Notes: generated from the sequence alone by a model not told the origin. A stretch of DNA of 64,000 nt from Bifidobacterium xylocopae (GCF_003315615.1 NZ_PDCH01000001.1:62001-126000), one strand, 5' to 3'. Shown: positions 40,387 through 49,913, numbered from the stretch's first letter. Numbers and translations: made by a program.

Positions 40387-41040
40387 ATGACCAAGGAGTA
40401 TCCAGGGTACGGCCGTAACCCGGTTTTCCACGAACCCGCACGGTCCCACCGCTTCCGCTGGCGGGTGGCCGACATCTCTGTGGCATCGGTCATCGGCGTG
40501 GCCTCCGCCCTGATCTACTGGCTGGTGGCGATGATCTCCGTGGCCCCCATTCCGATACTGGAAGGCATCGTGCCCGGTCTGGGTGGTCTGTTCAACGGGC
40601 TGTGGCTCTTCGCCGGGCCACTGGCCCTGCTCATCGTGCGCAAACCTGGCGCTGGGGTCTACGCCGAAGTGGTAGCCGCGGTCCTCGAATCCCTGATGGG
40701 TAGCCAGTGGGTGCCCGTGGAGACCTTCCTTATCGGCCTTCTGCAAGGGGCCATGGCCGAGCTGGCCTTCCTGCCCTTCGCCTACAAGGTGTGGAACATG
40801 GCGACGACCCTCCTGTCGGGTGTCCTGTCGGCGGTTGGGTGCTGGCTGTACATGTTCGTGACGAACCTGCAGGCCATCTCGATCAGCGGTCCCTACGGCC
40901 TGGTCTCCCTGCTGGCCACGGTCGCCTCCGGCTTGGTCTTCGCGGGTTTCATCGTCTGGCACCTGTATCTGGCCATCGCCGGGACCGGTGCCCTTGACCG
41001 CTTCGAATCGGGTCGCCAGGCCCGGGGCGCCCATAGGTGA
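40387..41040 (+). CDS. ykoE: ECF transporter S component, YkoE-like (thiamine/HMP)
   Basis: A 217-residue membrane protein with about five or six hydrophobic helices, matching the YkoE type of ECF substrate-binding subunit. YkoE-DC systems import thiamine or its pyrimidine precursor HMP. The TPP riboswitch just upstream is strong support for a thiamine-related substrate. I chose ATG 40387 (after GAAAGG); the frame open from 40339 has no ribosome-binding site. Its stop overlaps the start of the fused ATPase gene (GTGA), so translation is coupled. Confidence 0.88.
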   Translation: MTKEYPGYGRNPVFHEPARSHRFRWRVADISVASVIGVASALIYWLVAMISVAPIPILEGIVPGLGGLFNGLWLFAGPLALLIVRKPGAGVYAEVVAAVLESLMGSQWVPVETFLIGLLQGAMAELAFLPFAYKVWNMATTLLSGVLSAVGCWLYMFVTNLQAISISGPYGLVSLLATVASGLVFAGFIVWHLYLAIAGTGALDRFESGRQARGAHR

Positions 41041-43583
41041 GCGCGGTTCAGAGCCCGCAGGGATCGGGACGGCCCGCTTCCCTCGTTTTTCATGGCTGGG
41101 GCTACAAGCATGCGTCCAGGGCCCATTTCTCGGTGCGGGATTTCAGCCTGAGCGTGCCGGCCGGCCAGCGTGTCCTTCTTCTGGGGGCCTCCGGCATCGG
41201 CAAGTCCACCATCCTCCGTGGGGCCGCCGGTCTGCTGGGGGCCGGCGGATCGGAGGCCGACGACGATCCCGGCGCACCCATCGAGGATGCGGACGGCGGC
41301 CTGCGCCAGGGCCGGATCACCGTCGACGGGCTGCCGGCGGACCAGGCCCTGGGGCGTGTGGGACTGGTCCTGCAGGACCCGGATGCCCAAGCGATCTTCC
41401 AGCGGGTCGGTGACAATGTCGCCTTCGGTCCGGAGAACATGGGCCTGTCCCGGGATCTAATCTGGCGGAAGGTTGAGGAGAGCATGGCCGCCGTGGGTCT
41501 GGCCGATCTTCAGCGCCACCGTTCCGTCACCCACCTGTCGGGCGGGCAGATGCAGCGGTTGGCCCTGGCCGGGGCGTTGGCCATGGAGCCCGGCGTGCTC
41601 CTGCTGGACGAGCCGACCGCCAACCTTGACCCTGCCGGTGTAGGGCAGGTGGTTGGCGCAGTCCGGGCGATCCTGGACCGGCGAGGCTCCACTATGGTGC
41701 TGGTCGAGCACCGGGCGGGCCCCTGGATCGACATGATTGACAGGGTGGTGGTTCTGGGGCTGGGCCAGGAGGAATCACATGGATTCCGTCGCACGGTCAT
41801 CATGGCGGACGGCACCCCTGACGAAGTCTTCCACCGCTCCGACCTGGATTTTGCGTCCTTGGGAATCTGGGTGCCCGAACGATACGCCAGGCCCGGGGAC
41901 CGCGTGAATCCGATTCATTCTCAGGGTGGGCCTGGGCGGCCGGCGGCCGAGGGCAAGGGCGGGCCCTTGCTTTCCGTGCGTTCGCTGGCGGTCGGCCGCG
42001 GCAGCCAGGCCATAGCCGACGGCATCAATCTGGATTTCCGTCCCGGACAGATCACTGCACTGGTCGGCGACAACGGAGCAGGCAAGTCCACCCTGGCCAT
42101 GACCTTGGCCGGGCTCCTCAAACCCCTGGGCGGCCGTGTGGAGGCATCGCCGGAACTGCTGGGCGCGGACGGCCCCAAGGAACCCGATCCCATATCATGG
42201 AGCTCGACCCAGCTGGCCTCCCGCATCTCGTATGTCTTCCAGAACCCCGAGCACCAGTTCGCCCGAGGGTCGGTCCTGGATGAGGTCATGCTGGCCCCCG
42301 AACGCACCGGCCTGGGGGAGGGGGAGGCCCGGGAACGAGCCTGGGCCCTGCTCGACCGCTTCCACCTGGGTCAGTACGCCCATGCCAACCCCTACACCCT
42401 CTCCGGGGGTGAGAAGCGCCGTCTGACGGTCGCCTCGGCCCTGGCCGCAGCTTCCAAGGTGCTGATCCTGGATGAGCCCACCTTCGGCCAGGACCGCGTC
42501 ACATGGACCAACATGGCCGAGTTGATCGCCGGCCTTCGCGGCCGGGGGGTCTCGATCATCGTCGTAACCCACGACCGCCAGCTGGTAGGTGCGCTCGGAG
42601 CACGGGTGGTGGAGCTGCGGCCACGGGGGTCGTCAGGATCCTGGAACCAGCGGTCCACCCGGGGCCGGTCTTCACAGGTGATGTCGAACATTCCTTTGAA
42701 GGATGCAGGCGGCACACCCCCAGCCCGGCCCGGGCATTCATCGGTGCCACATGGAGCGGCCGCTGGGATGCTCCTGCCCGTCAAGGCCATGAAAGAGCGG
42801 ACCGAGGAGCCCAGACGGGCCAGTCGCTCGCCCTATGTCGCCTCGCTCAACCCCTCCTTCCGCCTGATAGGGGCCTTCCTCCTGGCCCTGCCGTTGTTGT
42901 TCAGCCTGGACTGGCTCTCGGCCCTGACAGCCCTGGGATTGGAGACGGCCCTGCTGATGCTGGCCGGTTTCACCCCCCGGCGGATCGTCCGTTCCAGCTG
43001 GCCATTGTTCGTGGGAGCGCCCGGTTCGGCCATCGCTGTCCTGCTCTATGGCAAATCCGGCGGAGCGGTCCTGTGGCATTGGGGACTCATGCTTGTGACC
43101 GAGCGTTCCGCGGCGCTGGCTGCGGCCACGGCACTGCGCGTTCTGGCCATCGGCATACCCGCCATCATCATGATGCTCGGTGTCGATGCCACCGACCTGG
43201 CCGATTCATTCAGCCAGGTCCTTCACCTTCCCGACCGGTTCGTCTACGGGGGGCTCGCAGGTCTGCGACTGTTCTCGGTCCTGCGGGACGACTGGACGGC
43301 CTTGAGCGCCTCCCGGCGTTCCCGCGGTCTAGGCGATGAGAGCCGCGTCAAAGCCTTCCTGCCCCAGGCCTTCGCCCTGTTGGTCCTCTCCATTCGCCGT
43401 TCCACCACACTCTCCGAGGCCATGGAAGCCAGAGGATTCGGCGGTGTGGGTCCGCGCTCCCATGCCCGGGTATCGGTCGTTCGTCCCCGTGACTGGGTGT
43501 TTCTGACGATCTGCCTGTGCGTGCCGGTCATCTCCCTGGGCGTGGCTTGGGCCTGCGGCACCTTCGCCTTCTTCGGCAACTGA
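41037..43583 (+). CDS. tripartite ECF module: ATPase-ATPase-EcfT fusion (YkoDC-like)
   Basis: An 848-residue fusion. ATPase 1 has Walker A GASGIGKST at 50-58, signature LSGGQMQR and Walker B VLLLDEPTANLD. ATPase 2 has GDNGAGKST at 344-352, LSGGEKRR and VLILDEPTFGQD. After a linker, an EcfT domain (about 595-848) carries five or so helices and a coupling region including SRRSRGLGDE and EARGFGG. In Bacillus, YkoD is already a double ATPase and YkoC is the separate T subunit; here all three are one polypeptide. It would energise the upstream YkoE-like subunit. A large hairpin follows. Confidence 0.9.
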   Translation: MSAVQSPQGSGRPASLVFHGWGYKHASRAHFSVRDFSLSVPAGQRVLLLGASGIGKSTILRGAAGLLGAGGSEADDDPGAPIEDADGGLRQGRITVDGLPADQALGRVGLVLQDPDAQAIFQRVGDNVAFGPENMGLSRDLIWRKVEESMAAVGLADLQRHRSVTHLSGGQMQRLALAGALAMEPGVLLLDEPTANLDPAGVGQVVGAVRAILDRRGSTMVLVEHRAGPWIDMIDRVVVLGLGQEESHGFRRTVIMADGTPDEVFHRSDLDFASLGIWVPERYARPGDRVNPIHSQGGPGRPAAEGKGGPLLSVRSLAVGRGSQAIADGINLDFRPGQITALVGDNGAGKSTLAMTLAGLLKPLGGRVEASPELLGADGPKEPDPISWSSTQLASRISYVFQNPEHQFARGSVLDEVMLAPERTGLGEGEARERAWALLDRFHLGQYAHANPYTLSGGEKRRLTVASALAAASKVLILDEPTFGQDRVTWTNMAELIAGLRGRGVSIIVVTHDRQLVGALGARVVELRPRGSSGSWNQRSTRGRSSQVMSNIPLKDAGGTPPARPGHSSVPHGAAAGMLLPVKAMKERTEEPRRASRSPYVASLNPSFRLIGAFLLALPLLFSLDWLSALTALGLETALLMLAGFTPRRIVRSSWPLFVGAPGSAIAVLLYGKSGGAVLWHWGLMLVTERSAALAAATALRVLAIGIPAIIMMLGVDATDLADSFSQVLHLPDRFVYGGLAGLRLFSVLRDDWTALSASRRSRGLGDESRVKAFLPQAFALLVLSIRRSTTLSEAMEARGFGGVGPRSHARVSVVRPRDWVFLTICLCVPVISLGVAWACGTFAFFGN

Positions 43584-43608
43584 GCGGCCTGACCGCCCAA
43601 ACAACAGC

Positions 43609-43654
43609 GAGAGCCCGCCGCATCGGACATCTCAGTCCGAAGCGGCGGGCTCTC
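43609..43654. terminator. bidirectional terminator
   Basis: A 13-bp stem (43609-43621 with 43642-43654), itself capped by an inner TCGGAC/GTCCGA hairpin, lies between the convergent ECF and sodA genes. Confidence 0.75.
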
Positions 43655-43721
43655 GCCGGAGTTACAACAATGACGTGATCGGTAGTCTACCGCATGTTCG
43701 CCGGGTGGCCCCCGCACGGTG

Positions 43722-44342
43722 TCACTTGACCAGGGTCGTGTTCAGGTTGCGCACTTCATCGAAGCGCTTGGAGGCGTCCTCCCAGTTGACGATATGCCAC
43801 CAGGCCTTGACATAGTCGGCGCGCACGTTCTGGTAGTCCAGGTAGTATGCATGCTCCCACAGGTCCAGCAGGACCAGCGGGAAGATCGTGACCGGCAGGT
43901 TGCCCTGGTGATCGTACATCTGCAGGGTCACCAGGCGCTCGCCCAGGCTGTCCCAAGCCAGTACGGCCCAGCCGGAGCCCTGGATTCCGGCGCACATGGA
44001 CTCGAAGTAGGTCCGGAAGCCTTGGAAGGAGCCGAACTGCTCGTCGATGGCGGCCTTGAGCTCCCCGGTGGGCTCTTCATCCTGGGCCGGGGCCATGTTC
44101 TTCCAGAAGATGGTGTGGTTCTTGTGACCGGCCAGGTTGAAGGCCAGGTTCTTCTCCAGCAGGTTGGACTGCGCCACATTGCCGGACTCGGCGGCGTCGT
44201 GGATTTGCTCCAGCGCTTTGTTGGCACCGTTGACATAGGCCTGATGGTGCTTGTCATGGTGGAGTTCCATGATCCTGCCGGAGATGTAGGGCTCGAGAGC
44301 CGAGTAATCATAGGGCAGGTCAGGCAAAGTATATACTGGCAT
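43722..44342 (-). CDS. sodA: Mn/Fe superoxide dismutase
   Basis: A 206-residue iron/manganese-family superoxide dismutase, which disproportionates superoxide in the cytosol. The four metal ligands are all present: H28, H76, D160 and H164. The outer-sphere region reads DHQGN (H145, Q146), like the mycobacterial SodA, so the metal cannot be assigned by eye. Most bifidobacteria lack this enzyme; insect-gut species are reported to carry oxygen-defence genes. It appears as a single-gene unit, with a ribosome-binding site GGAGG directly before the ATG. Confidence 0.95.
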   Translation of the reverse strand: MPVYTLPDLPYDYSALEPYISGRIMELHHDKHHQAYVNGANKALEQIHDAAESGNVAQSNLLEKNLAFNLAGHKNHTIFWKNMAPAQDEEPTGELKAAIDEQFGSFQGFRTYFESMCAGIQGSGWAVLAWDSLGERLVTLQMYDHQGNLPVTIFPLVLLDLWEHAYYLDYQNVRADYVKAWWHIVNWEDASKRFDEVRNLNTTLVK

Positions 44343-44591
44343 GACGCCTCCTTCATTGTTTCAGTCGTATGCCGCCGTATGAGCGCCTTCGCTCGGCGCG
44401 CACAGGACTCAGCATCGTTCTGCGTTACGCAAGTCGACTTGGCTTGTCCAACCAGCCTATCCGCAAACCTGTGGGCTGCCAAGACCCCGGCCGGGGCCAC
44501 TTGAGTGAGGTACCCCACATTCTTAGGTTTCAGGTCCTCGGGGGGAGCGTCCAGGCCGGTCCATCGGAGCATGTTTGGCCTGGTCCGCCGT

Positions 44592-44604
44592 TACAGTGGC
44601 CCTA
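44592..44604 (+). promoter_or_regulatory. -10 element for a leaderless transcript
   Basis: TACAGT at 44592-44597 lies six bases before the ATG at 44604, with no Shine-Dalgarno sequence between. The sequence from the -10 box through the start codon nearly repeats that at 627-642. Confidence 0.5.
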
Positions 44605-45494
44605 TGCCCGAATATCGCGAAATCATCGACAACTTCCGCTCGGAGCGGATTCGCAGGGTGGCCGACCTGGCCGACCGCCGGCAACGGCAGCGCCATGGAC
44701 GCTTCCTGGTGGAAGGGCCGCAGAGCGTGCGCGAGGCGGTGCTTTGCCGGCCCCGGGCGCTCACCGACCTCTACATCGAGGCGACCGACGGCGACCTGTC
44801 TGCTGTCAGCCCCGTCGTGGCGCGTATCCGCAAGCAGGCTCAGTCCCAGGCCCCGGAGGTTTACATCCACTATGTCTCGGCCCGTGTCATGAGGGTCATA
44901 TCCAAGGATGCCCAAGGCATCGCCGCGGTCGGCAGGCTCGATGCGATGGCCGTCGACGCCGACAGCGCGCTCGCCCCCGCTCAGGCGGATGGCAGCGCCC
45001 CCGGGCTCGTCGCGGCCTTGTGGCAGGTCAGGGACCCAGGCAACGCCGGCACCATCATCCGGGCGGCCGATGCGGCCGGGTGCCGGGCGCTGGTACTGGT
45101 GGATGAGTGTGTGGACCCCTACAATCCCAAGGTCCTGCGTTCCACCGCCGGTTCCATTTTCCATATCCCCGTGGTCCGCCTGTCAACGGATGACTTCTTC
45201 GGGCACTGCGACAGCCTGGGCCTGGACGTGCTGGCGGCGGACGTCTACGGCACCACCGATCTCAGGCCGGAATCCCTGCCCGACTACCTGGCGCGTACAC
45301 GCGACTGCGGTATGAGGCCCACGGCGGTCCTGTTCGGCAACGAAGCCAGGGGACTACCCGAATCGGTCCTGGCCCGGACCCGGGACATCGTCTCCATCCC
45401 AATATACGGGCAGGCCGAATCGCTCAACCTGGCTACCTCGGCCTCGGTCATGCTTTACGCCCTTGCTATGTCGAGTCGTCTTGGAAGAATGTGA
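44604..45494 (+). CDS. SpoU/TrmH-family RNA methyltransferase
   Basis: A 296-residue SPOUT methyltransferase that 2'-O-methylates tRNA or rRNA. A substrate-binding N-terminal domain (about 20-105, RRQRQRHGRFLVEGPQSV) precedes the knotted SpoU domain with its three motifs: DPGNAGTIIRAADAAG, LFGNEARGLP and IPIYGQAESLNLATSASVM. The RNA target is unknown. I chose ATG 44604 because the -10 box is placed for a leaderless mRNA. The longer frame from 44505 is not family-like. It is followed closely by pheS, as in many actinobacteria. Confidence 0.92.
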   Translation: MPEYREIIDNFRSERIRRVADLADRRQRQRHGRFLVEGPQSVREAVLCRPRALTDLYIEATDGDLSAVSPVVARIRKQAQSQAPEVYIHYVSARVMRVISKDAQGIAAVGRLDAMAVDADSALAPAQADGSAPGLVAALWQVRDPGNAGTIIRAADAAGCRALVLVDECVDPYNPKVLRSTAGSIFHIPVVRLSTDDFFGHCDSLGLDVLAADVYGTTDLRPESLPDYLARTRDCGMRPTAVLFGNEARGLPESVLARTRDIVSIPIYGQAESLNLATSASVMLYALAMSSRLGRM

Positions 45495-45559
45495 CCACAG
45501 TGAGAAGACTGGAATGACGGCGGTTTTCGTGGGGTTTCCTCCGCGGGGAAGGGCTCAAA

Positions 45560-46624
45560 TTGGCAGATGAGGGATTCGATCCGGCCGCAGTGACCGACGA
45601 GGTCGCCGAAGGCATCCAGAAGGTCCGCGAGGCATCCACGTTGGAGGAGCTCAAGGCCCTGAAAGCCAGGTATGCAGGGGCCGGTTCGGCCATGGTGCAG
45701 GCCAGCAGGTCGATCGGCTCACTGCCTGTGGACCAGAAAAAGACCGCTGGACAGCTGATGGGCAAGCTCAAGGCCGATTTCGGCCGGGCCTATGGTCTTA
45801 TGGAGAATCGGCTGGCCGAGCAGGCCGAGCAGGCCAAGCTGGCCGCCGAACGTGTGGACATGACCCTGCCGGTTGAGCGCCGTCCCCTAGGGGCACGCCA
45901 CCCTCTGGCCAAGCTGATGGAGGATGTGGAGGACTTCTTCGTCTCCATGGGCTGGCGCATCTCTTCGGGGCCTGAGGTGGAGAGCGAGTGGTATAACTTC
46001 GACGCGCTGAACCTGAGCCCGGATCATCCGGCCAGGCAGATGCAGGACACCTTCTATGTAAAGGGTTCCCAGGCCAAGGACGCGGCCGGTTTCGTCGGTT
46101 CCAACCTCGTCCTGCGCACCCAGACCTCATCCGACCAGGTTCGGGCGTTGATCGAGCGCGGCGTGCCCCTCTACATCGCCAGTCCGGGGCGCGTCTTCCG
46201 CACCGACGAGCTGGATGCCACCCACACACCCGTATTCCATCAGTGCGAGGCCTTGGCCGTGGATGAAGGCCTGACCATGGCTGATCTGAAGGGTGTGTTG
46301 GACAAGTTGGCCGTCGCCATGTTCGGCGAGGGCGCCCGTACGCGTCTGCGTCCCTCCTACTTCCCCTTTACCGAGCCTTCAGCCGAGATGGACCTGTGGT
46401 TCCCCGACAAAAAGGGCGGTCCCGGCTGGATCGAGTGGGGGGGCTGCGGCATGGTCAACCCGAACGTCCTCAAGTCCGCCGGCATCGACTCCGACAGGTA
46501 TTCCGGCTTCGCCTTCGGTGTCGGGATGGAGCGCACCCTGCTGCTGCGCCACGATATCAACGACATGCACGACCTGGTCGAGGGCGACGTGCGATTCAGC
46601 GATCAGTTCGTGATGGGGGAGTGA
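45560..46624 (+). CDS. pheS: phenylalanyl-tRNA synthetase alpha subunit
   Basis: A 354-residue class II aminoacyl-tRNA synthetase catalytic subunit. It has a coiled-coil N terminus (tRNA-binding), motif 1 in the HPLAKLMEDVEDFF region, motif 2 with RVFRTDELDATHTPVFHQCE, and motif 3 GFAFGVGMERTLLLRH. The start appears to be TTG at 45560, preceded by GGGGAAGGG with a suitable spacer; no ATG or GTG lies at the expected N terminus. It partners with pheT immediately downstream to form the alpha2-beta2 enzyme. Confidence 0.95.
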   Translation: MADEGFDPAAVTDEVAEGIQKVREASTLEELKALKARYAGAGSAMVQASRSIGSLPVDQKKTAGQLMGKLKADFGRAYGLMENRLAEQAEQAKLAAERVDMTLPVERRPLGARHPLAKLMEDVEDFFVSMGWRISSGPEVESEWYNFDALNLSPDHPARQMQDTFYVKGSQAKDAAGFVGSNLVLRTQTSSDQVRALIERGVPLYIASPGRVFRTDELDATHTPVFHQCEALAVDEGLTMADLKGVLDKLAVAMFGEGARTRLRPSYFPFTEPSAEMDLWFPDKKGGPGWIEWGGCGMVNPNVLKSAGIDSDRYSGFAFGVGMERTLLLRHDINDMHDLVEGDVRFSDQFVMGE

Positions 46625-46631
46625 GCAAGCC

Positions 46632-49235
46632 ATGCCGATGGTGGATATAGATTGGTTGCAGAGCCACGTTGAGCTGCCCGACGGACTGACATACGAGCAG
46701 CTGGCCAAGGACCTGGTCAGGGTGGGCCTTGAGGAGGAGGAGATCCACCGTTCCACGGTGACCGGGCCGATCGTGGTCGGCTATGTTGTCTCGGCCGAAC
46801 CTGAGCCGCAGAGGAACGGGAAGGTCATCAACTGGTGCCAGGTCGATGTGGGCGATCAGTACAATGCTGTGGATGAGACCGGTAACAAGGTCCCCCGTGG
46901 CATCGTCTGTGGCGCCCCCAACATGGCGGCCGGCGAGAAGGTCGTCGTGACCCTGCCGGGAGCTGTCCTGCCCGGCGATTTCAGGATCGAACCACGCAAG
47001 ACATACGGACACGTCTCGGACGGCATGTGCGCCTCCGAGCGGGAGCTCGGTCTGGGCTCCGACCACAACGGCATCATCCTCCTGCGTGAGTACGGCTTCT
47101 CCCCCCAGGAGTACGAGTCGCTCAAGCCTGGTGATGACGCCATGAAGCTCCTCCATCTGGACAATCCCATCCTGGAGATCAACATCACGCCGGACCGTGG
47201 TTATGCCCTCTCGTACAGGGGGGTGGCTCGCGAATACCATCACTCGACCGGCGCGGCTTACGCCGATCCGGTGGCTGAGCTTTCTGGCAGGTTGACCGCC
47301 GAAGCGGATGCCGCAAGGGCACCGGTGGATGTGGAGGTCGATGACCGCGCGCCCATCCACGGCCGGTCCGGTTGTGACAGGTACTACCTGCGCGCCGTGC
47401 GCGGATACGAGCCGGGGTCAGCCACACCGAACTGGATGCGTCGACGGCTGATCCGCGCGGGGATGCGTTCCCTGTCCCTGCCGGTGGACGTGACCAACTA
47501 TGTCATGCTCGACCTGGGGCAACCGCTGCATGCCTATGACATGGACAAGTTGGAAGGACCGATCGTTGTCCGCAGGGCCAAGGCGGGTGAGCGTCTGACC
47601 ACGTTGGATGGCAAGGAACGCGAACTCAGTGTCGAGGATCTGCTGATCACCGACTCGCCCAACGGCGAGCGCGGATCGCGCATCCTGGGCATCGCCGGCG
47701 TCATGGGCGGGCTCTATGGCGAGGTGACGGACCAGACACGCAACATCATGATTGAGTCGGCCCACTTTGACACGGTCTCGATCGCCCGTTCCGCCCGCCG
47801 CCACAAGTTGCCTTCCGAGGCATCCAAGCGCTTCGAGCGGGGCGTTGACTGGAGGATGCAGCCCGCTGCCGCCCAGATGGCCGCAGACCTGCTGGCTGAG
47901 TACGGTTCCGCCCGGCCCGACACCGTAGCCGTCGATTATGACCGTACCGAGGGCATGGCGCCGATCGATTTTCCGGTCGGCGATGTCAAGCGCCTGGTGG
48001 CCTTGGATACGGCGGCTGATCGAATCGCGGGTATCCTGACCGACGTAGGCTGCCGTGTGGAGCCCCATGGCGAGGGTCATCTGTTGGTCACGCCGCCAAG
48101 CTGGCGTCCGGACATCACCCAGCCCTGCGACCTGGTGGAGGAAGTCGCTCGGCTGGTGGGCTATGACCACATCCCGGTTACGATACCTTCCCCGCATGTG
48201 GCAGGGGAAGTCGGTCTGACGGGCGAGCAGGTCCGCAAGCGTTGGGTGGCCGACACCCTGGCCGAGTACGGTCTGACCGAAGTGCTCGACTATCCCTTCG
48301 TCGGCCCGGAGGACTTCAAGGCCTTCGGCTACCAGGAAGAGGCTGTAGCTCCTGTCTCGGTCGAGATCGCCAACCCGTTGGCAGGCGACCGTCCGTACCT
48401 GCGCCGTGAACTCCTGCTGCCCCTGGCCAACACCGTCCGGCGCAACATACGGCGGGGCAACGAGAATGTCAGGTTGTACGAGCTGGGTAGCGTCTTCATG
48501 AACGACCCCAAGGCCCCGCCGGTCCCTGCCCTTCCTGGTGGCCGGCGGCCCAGCGACGAGCAGCTGAGGCAACTGGACGCCGGTCTGCCTGAGCAGCGGC
48601 TTCACGTTGCCGCTTTGCTGACCGGCAAGGCTTTGGACGATGGCTGGCTGGGTGACAGGCGGGATGTCGACTGGACGGATGCGGTCGAGGCTGCACGTCG
48701 GGTCCTGGACCGGCTGGGTGTGCGTTATCGTTTGGAGCAGTCGGAACCCGGGGCGGTGCCGGACCAGTGGCATCCGGGCCGGACCGCCCGGGTGACCATG
48801 GACGGTGGCCAGGCCATCGGCATCGTCGGCGAGCTCCACCCGCACGTGGATGAAGCACTGGGCTTGCCGGAGCATACTGCGGCTTTTGAGCTGGACCTGG
48901 ATGCCATCTTCGCCGGCCTGGATTTCAAACCCCTGCAGGCCAAGCCGATATCCACCTTCCCACCGGTGCGGCAGGATCTGGCTTTCACGGTGCCCGATTC
49001 GGTCTCGGCTTCGCAGTTGACGGCCGCCATCGAGGAGGCCGCAGGGAATCTGCTTGAGTCCATCGAACTCTTCGATGTGTTCACCGGCGAGCAGATTGGA
49101 GCAGGTGTCAGATCACTGGCATTCGCGGTCACCTTCCGCGCCCCCGACAGGACGCTCACCTCCCAGGAGAGCGAACGGATTCGCCAGGCCATCGTGGAGC
49201 GGACGGAACACCTGGGCGCCAGCCTGAGGGCTTGA
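46632..49235 (+). CDS. pheT: phenylalanyl-tRNA synthetase beta subunit
   Basis: An 867-residue beta subunit with an N-terminal EMAP/tRNA-binding domain (about 40-155, IVVGYVVSAEPEP), B3/B4 editing domain (about 215-400), B5 domain, class II-like core and the C-terminal ferredoxin-fold anticodon-binding domain (from about 770, STFPPVRQDLAFTV). It edits mischarged Tyr-tRNA(Phe) and contributes to tRNA binding. It lies 8 bases after the pheS stop, with GGGGGAG as ribosome-binding site. Confidence 0.95.
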   Translation: MPMVDIDWLQSHVELPDGLTYEQLAKDLVRVGLEEEEIHRSTVTGPIVVGYVVSAEPEPQRNGKVINWCQVDVGDQYNAVDETGNKVPRGIVCGAPNMAAGEKVVVTLPGAVLPGDFRIEPRKTYGHVSDGMCASERELGLGSDHNGIILLREYGFSPQEYESLKPGDDAMKLLHLDNPILEINITPDRGYALSYRGVAREYHHSTGAAYADPVAELSGRLTAEADAARAPVDVEVDDRAPIHGRSGCDRYYLRAVRGYEPGSATPNWMRRRLIRAGMRSLSLPVDVTNYVMLDLGQPLHAYDMDKLEGPIVVRRAKAGERLTTLDGKERELSVEDLLITDSPNGERGSRILGIAGVMGGLYGEVTDQTRNIMIESAHFDTVSIARSARRHKLPSEASKRFERGVDWRMQPAAAQMAADLLAEYGSARPDTVAVDYDRTEGMAPIDFPVGDVKRLVALDTAADRIAGILTDVGCRVEPHGEGHLLVTPPSWRPDITQPCDLVEEVARLVGYDHIPVTIPSPHVAGEVGLTGEQVRKRWVADTLAEYGLTEVLDYPFVGPEDFKAFGYQEEAVAPVSVEIANPLAGDRPYLRRELLLPLANTVRRNIRRGNENVRLYELGSVFMNDPKAPPVPALPGGRRPSDEQLRQLDAGLPEQRLHVAALLTGKALDDGWLGDRRDVDWTDAVEAARRVLDRLGVRYRLEQSEPGAVPDQWHPGRTARVTMDGGQAIGIVGELHPHVDEALGLPEHTAAFELDLDAIFAGLDFKPLQAKPISTFPPVRQDLAFTVPDSVSASQLTAAIEEAAGNLLESIELFDVFTGEQIGAGVRSLAFAVTFRAPDRTLTSQESERIRQAIVERTEHLGASLRA

Positions 49236-49277
49236 GACGACCATGGCGTACATATTGGGGAACAAAGGTGAGGAGCC

Positions 49278-49913
49278 ATCACGGATACTGATCTGAACGG
49301 CCGGGACTCGGCCGATGGCACCCCTGGGCAGGCTCAGGCGGCCACTCCCTCCCAGCCGGCTTACGGGCAGAGGGCCCAGCCGGAGTATGGTGCACGAGCC
49401 GAACAGTACCCGGGCTGGAACCCCTATCTGTATGGCGGTCCGGAGCAGTCCCATGACGATTCGGACGCCGAAACCGCCGGGAAACGGGGCATGAGGCCCC
49501 ATGCCCCTCATGACAGGGGCTCCCGCCGGCCATCGGCGCCTATAGCTGGCGGTCGATCGAACCGGGGCAAGCACCTCTTCAACGGCATCGACCTGGATGA
49601 TCCTGAGCAGAACCCGGCATACGGCCACTGGGACCCGTACGCCGTAATCGCATTCGTCATGGCCCTGTTCCTGCCCGTCCCGTTGATTTCCGCAATCATG
49701 GGCGCCATCGCGATATACCGCACACGAACCTTCCATATGAAGGGGTTCGGCCTGGCGGTGGCCGCGGTCGTCATTAACCTGATCTATACGGCCCTGGTCG
49801 TATGGCTGGCCATGTCCGGCATGACCGCTGATGATTTCTACCGGCAGATGATGCAGGCCATGGTCCCCGGACAGGGCGACGGGGGCGGTTCCGGTGATCA
49901 GGTGACGGCCTGA
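49278..49913 (+). CDS. DUF4190-like membrane protein with a non-canonical ATC start
   Basis: The frame encodes a Gln/Pro/Tyr-rich disordered N terminus (AYGQRAQPEY...YPGWNPYLYGG), then two hydrophobic helices (about residues 125-190) as in DUF4190-type proteins. No ATG, GTG or TTG opens this region. An in-frame stop lies at 49269-49271, and the first in-frame codon after the AGGAG site is ATC (49278-49280), giving Ile/Met-Thr-Asp-Thr-Asp. The first ATG, at 49491, would remove the disordered N terminus. Either ATC is used as a rare start, ATG mutated to ATC, or the shorter 140-residue form is made. The function is unknown. Confidence 0.55.
   Translation: MTDTDLNGRDSADGTPGQAQAATPSQPAYGQRAQPEYGARAEQYPGWNPYLYGGPEQSHDDSDAETAGKRGMRPHAPHDRGSRRPSAPIAGGRSNRGKHLFNGIDLDDPEQNPAYGHWDPYAVIAFVMALFLPVPLISAIMGAIAIYRTRTFHMKGFGLAVAAVVINLIYTALVVWLAMSGMTADDFYRQMMQAMVPGQGDGGGSGDQVTA

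Noticed and set aside
44341-44603. Extra N-terminal part for the SpoU methyltransferase from 44505
   Set aside because: The added residues are not family-like, and the -10 box at 44592 lies inside this segment.
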